Shown in pieces: positions 4,946-6,189 of a DNA stretch of 6,189 nucleotides. A program made the position numbers and the translations under genes. Position 1 is the first letter of the stretch, and each line of letters starts with the position of its first letter. This stretch comes from Deltaproteobacteria bacterium (GTDB lineage: Bacteria > Myxococcota > B64-G9), in contig QMME01000252.1 in NCBI GenBank assembly GCA_003647095.1, forward strand, positions 1 through 6,189, in the 5' to 3' direction. The notes beneath the pieces were generated by a model that saw nothing but the letters and a program-made list of their open reading frames with translations, did not search any database and was not told the DNA's origin.

Positions 4946-5941
4946 TCAGCCCAGCTCCCGGGCCACCCGTTCGAGAATATCCTCGCTGGTGACCGCCTCG
5001 GCCTGCCCCTCGTAGTTGAGCACCACGCGGTGGCGCAGGGCCAGGGGCAGCACCTGGAGCACGTCCCGGCGCGAGGGGGCGAAACGCCCGTCCAGCAGGG
5101 CCTGCACCTTGGCCCCCAGGGCCAGGGCCTGGGCCCCGCGGGGACTGGCCCCGTAACGAACGTACTGGCGCACCGGGGCCGGGGCCTCGGGGCTGTCGGG
5201 ATGGGTGGCCGCCACCAGGGCGGTGATGAAGTCCAGCACCGCCGCCGGCAGCGGCACCTGGCGTACCACCCGGCGCAGCCGCTCCACGGCCGCGCCATCG
5301 AGTACCGCGCTGGGCTCGGCTTCCCGGCCGGTGGTGGTCCGCTCCACGATGCGGGCCAGCTCCTCCCTCCGGGGATAGGGCACCACGATCTTGAACAGGA
5401 AGCGATCCAGCTGGGCCTCGGGCAGTGGGTAGGTACCCTCCATCTCCAGGGGGTTCTGGGTGGCCAGCACCAGGAAGGGCTGTTCCAGCGGCCGGGTCTT
5501 CTCGCCCACCGTTACCTGCTGCTCCTGCATGGCCTCGAGCAGGGCCGACTGCGTCTTGGGGGTGGCCCGGTTGATCTCGTCGGCCAGCACCACGTTGGCG
5601 AAGATGGGCCCGGGGCGAAAACGCACCCGCCCGCCCACCTGGCCGCCCTCGCTCTCGATGATGTTGGTGCCGGTGACGTCGGCGGGCATGAGATCGGGGG
5701 TGAACTGGATGCGCGCAAAGCGCAGCGACAGGCAGCGGGCCAGGGTGGTCACCAGCAGGGTCTTGCCCACCCCGGGCACCCCTTCCAGCAGGCCGTGCCC
5801 GCCGCACAGCAGGCAGGTGAGGACGGCGCGCATGGGCTGCTCCAGCCCCACCACCACCCGGGACATCTCCGCCAGCACCTGCTGGAAATCCCTGCGGAAG
5901 ACCTCCGCCTCCCGCCCCGCCGACTGCTCAGCATCGCTCAT
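4946..5941 (-). CDS. MoxR-family AAA+ ATPase
   Basis: A 331-residue MoxR-type AAA+ ATPase, the usual full length for the family. Seen in order: the pre-Walker helix VVVGLEQPMRAVL (29-41), Walker A GVPGVGKT (54-61), the family segment RIQFTPDLMPADVTGT, Walker B VVLADEINRA (117-126), sensor 1 ATQNPLEMEGTYPLPEAQLDRF with N163, and sensor 2 GASPR with R268. The C-terminal lid ends at residue 331. MoxR ATPases act as chaperone-like motors that mature or activate partners, commonly with a von Willebrand A/DUF58 protein encoded next door. No such partner follows here; the next gene is a PilZ protein. ATG 5941 shares one base with the rlmE stop (TGATG), preceded by AAGGG, and is preferred to a TTG one codon upstream. 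Its physical link to rlmE suggests a shared transcript. Confidence 0.95.
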   Translation of the reverse strand: MSDAEQSAGREAEVFRRDFQQVLAEMSRVVVGLEQPMRAVLTCLLCGGHGLLEGVPGVGKTLLVTTLARCLSLRFARIQFTPDLMPADVTGTNIIESEGGQVGGRVRFRPGPIFANVVLADEINRATPKTQSALLEAMQEQQVTVGEKTRPLEQPFLVLATQNPLEMEGTYPLPEAQLDRFLFKIVVPYPRREELARIVERTTTGREAEPSAVLDGAAVERLRRVVRQVPLPAAVLDFITALVAATHPDSPEAPAPVRQYVRYGASPRGAQALALGAKVQALLDGRFAPSRRDVLQVLPLALRHRVVLNYEGQAEAVTSEDILERVARELG

Positions 5942-6189
5942 CAACCCTTGCCTTTCGCCCCCACCGTGACTGCCAGGTACAGCTCCCGCGAGGCCTTGCG
6001 CGTCACCGCCGGCCGCAAGCGCTTGACCGCGCCGCCCTGCTCTTCCATCTCGGCCACCAGTCCGGCCAGGTCCTCGCCTGCGAACACCTTGGCCAGCAAC
6101 CGGCCCCGGCCCGCCAGCAACCGGCCGGCCAGTTGCCAGGCCAACCGCACCAGTTCCACGCTGCGAACGTGGTCGGCGAAACCCACCCC
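5941..6189 (-). CDS. rlmE: RlmE (FtsJ) 23S rRNA Um2552 2'-O-methyltransferase, C-terminal part
   Basis: The frame is open to the window edge, so only the last 82 residues are present and the S-adenosylmethionine-binding half lies outside. The segment matches the end of the RlmE/FtsJ family: DHVRSVELVRLAWQLAGRLL helix, then the strand with K34 in LLAKVFAGED, then the strand-helix RLRPAVTRKASRELYLAV with E69. These correspond to the last lysine and the glutamate of the K-D-K-E catalytic tetrad. RlmE methylates U2552 of 23S rRNA late in large-subunit assembly. The usual PGG before the lysine strand reads AGRG here, a mild deviation. The stop overlaps the MoxR start by one base. Confidence 0.87.
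   Translation of the reverse strand, partial: GVGFADHVRSVELVRLAWQLAGRLLAGRGRLLAKVFAGEDLAGLVAEMEEQGGAVKRLRPAVTRKASRELYLAVTVGAKGKG

Overview
This window is a compact, very GC-rich stretch (third codon positions almost all G or C) of a bacterial chromosome. It carries eight genes, two of them cut by the window edges. The gene families (a divergent RNase Z-type hydrolase, an AgmX/PglI-type C-terminal domain, a PilZ protein, and an FAD oxidoreductase beside a GT2 glycosyltransferase) suggest a 'deltaproteobacterial' lineage, Myxococcota- or Desulfuromonadota-like, or another high-GC environmental phylum. That placement is inference. No mobile element, CRISPR array, tRNA or rRNA was seen.

Left part, + strand (1-1253): the ATP-binding end of a sensor histidine kinase overlaps by ATGA the start of a metallo-beta-lactamase-fold, RNase Z-like hydrolase. 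The two are probably translationally coupled.

Convergent junction (1254-1477): a noncoding 224-bp spacer holds a perfect 58-bp direct repeat (1271-1328 and 1419-1476). Between the copies is an intrinsic terminator that reads on the - strand and serves the gene to its right.

Middle, - strand (1478-2023): a small exported protein made almost only of an AgmX/PglI-type domain. It has a strong Shine-Dalgarno sequence and a plausible promoter of its own in the 142-bp gap to the next gene (2024-2165).

Right part, - strand (2166-6189): a tightly packed run, in transcription order rlmE (5' end missing) > MoxR AAA+ ATPase > PilZ protein > FAD-dependent amine-oxidase/UDP-galactopyranose-mutase-like flavoprotein > GT2 glycosyltransferase with a C-terminal Rossmann-like domain. 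Junctions are a 1-base overlap, 61 bp, 8 bp and 17 bp, so one transcript is likely. The last three genes look like a small surface-polysaccharide module with a cyclic-di-GMP-responsive protein at its head (inference). The 61-bp gap before pilZ contains a perfect 16-bp palindrome, the most likely place for a regulatory break in the run.

Nothing here is a clearly new system. The most unusual items are the 58-bp repeat pair around a terminator, the PilZ-flavoprotein-GT module attached to rlmE-moxR, and a flavoprotein whose dinucleotide-binding glycine motif has a Gly-to-Cys change.
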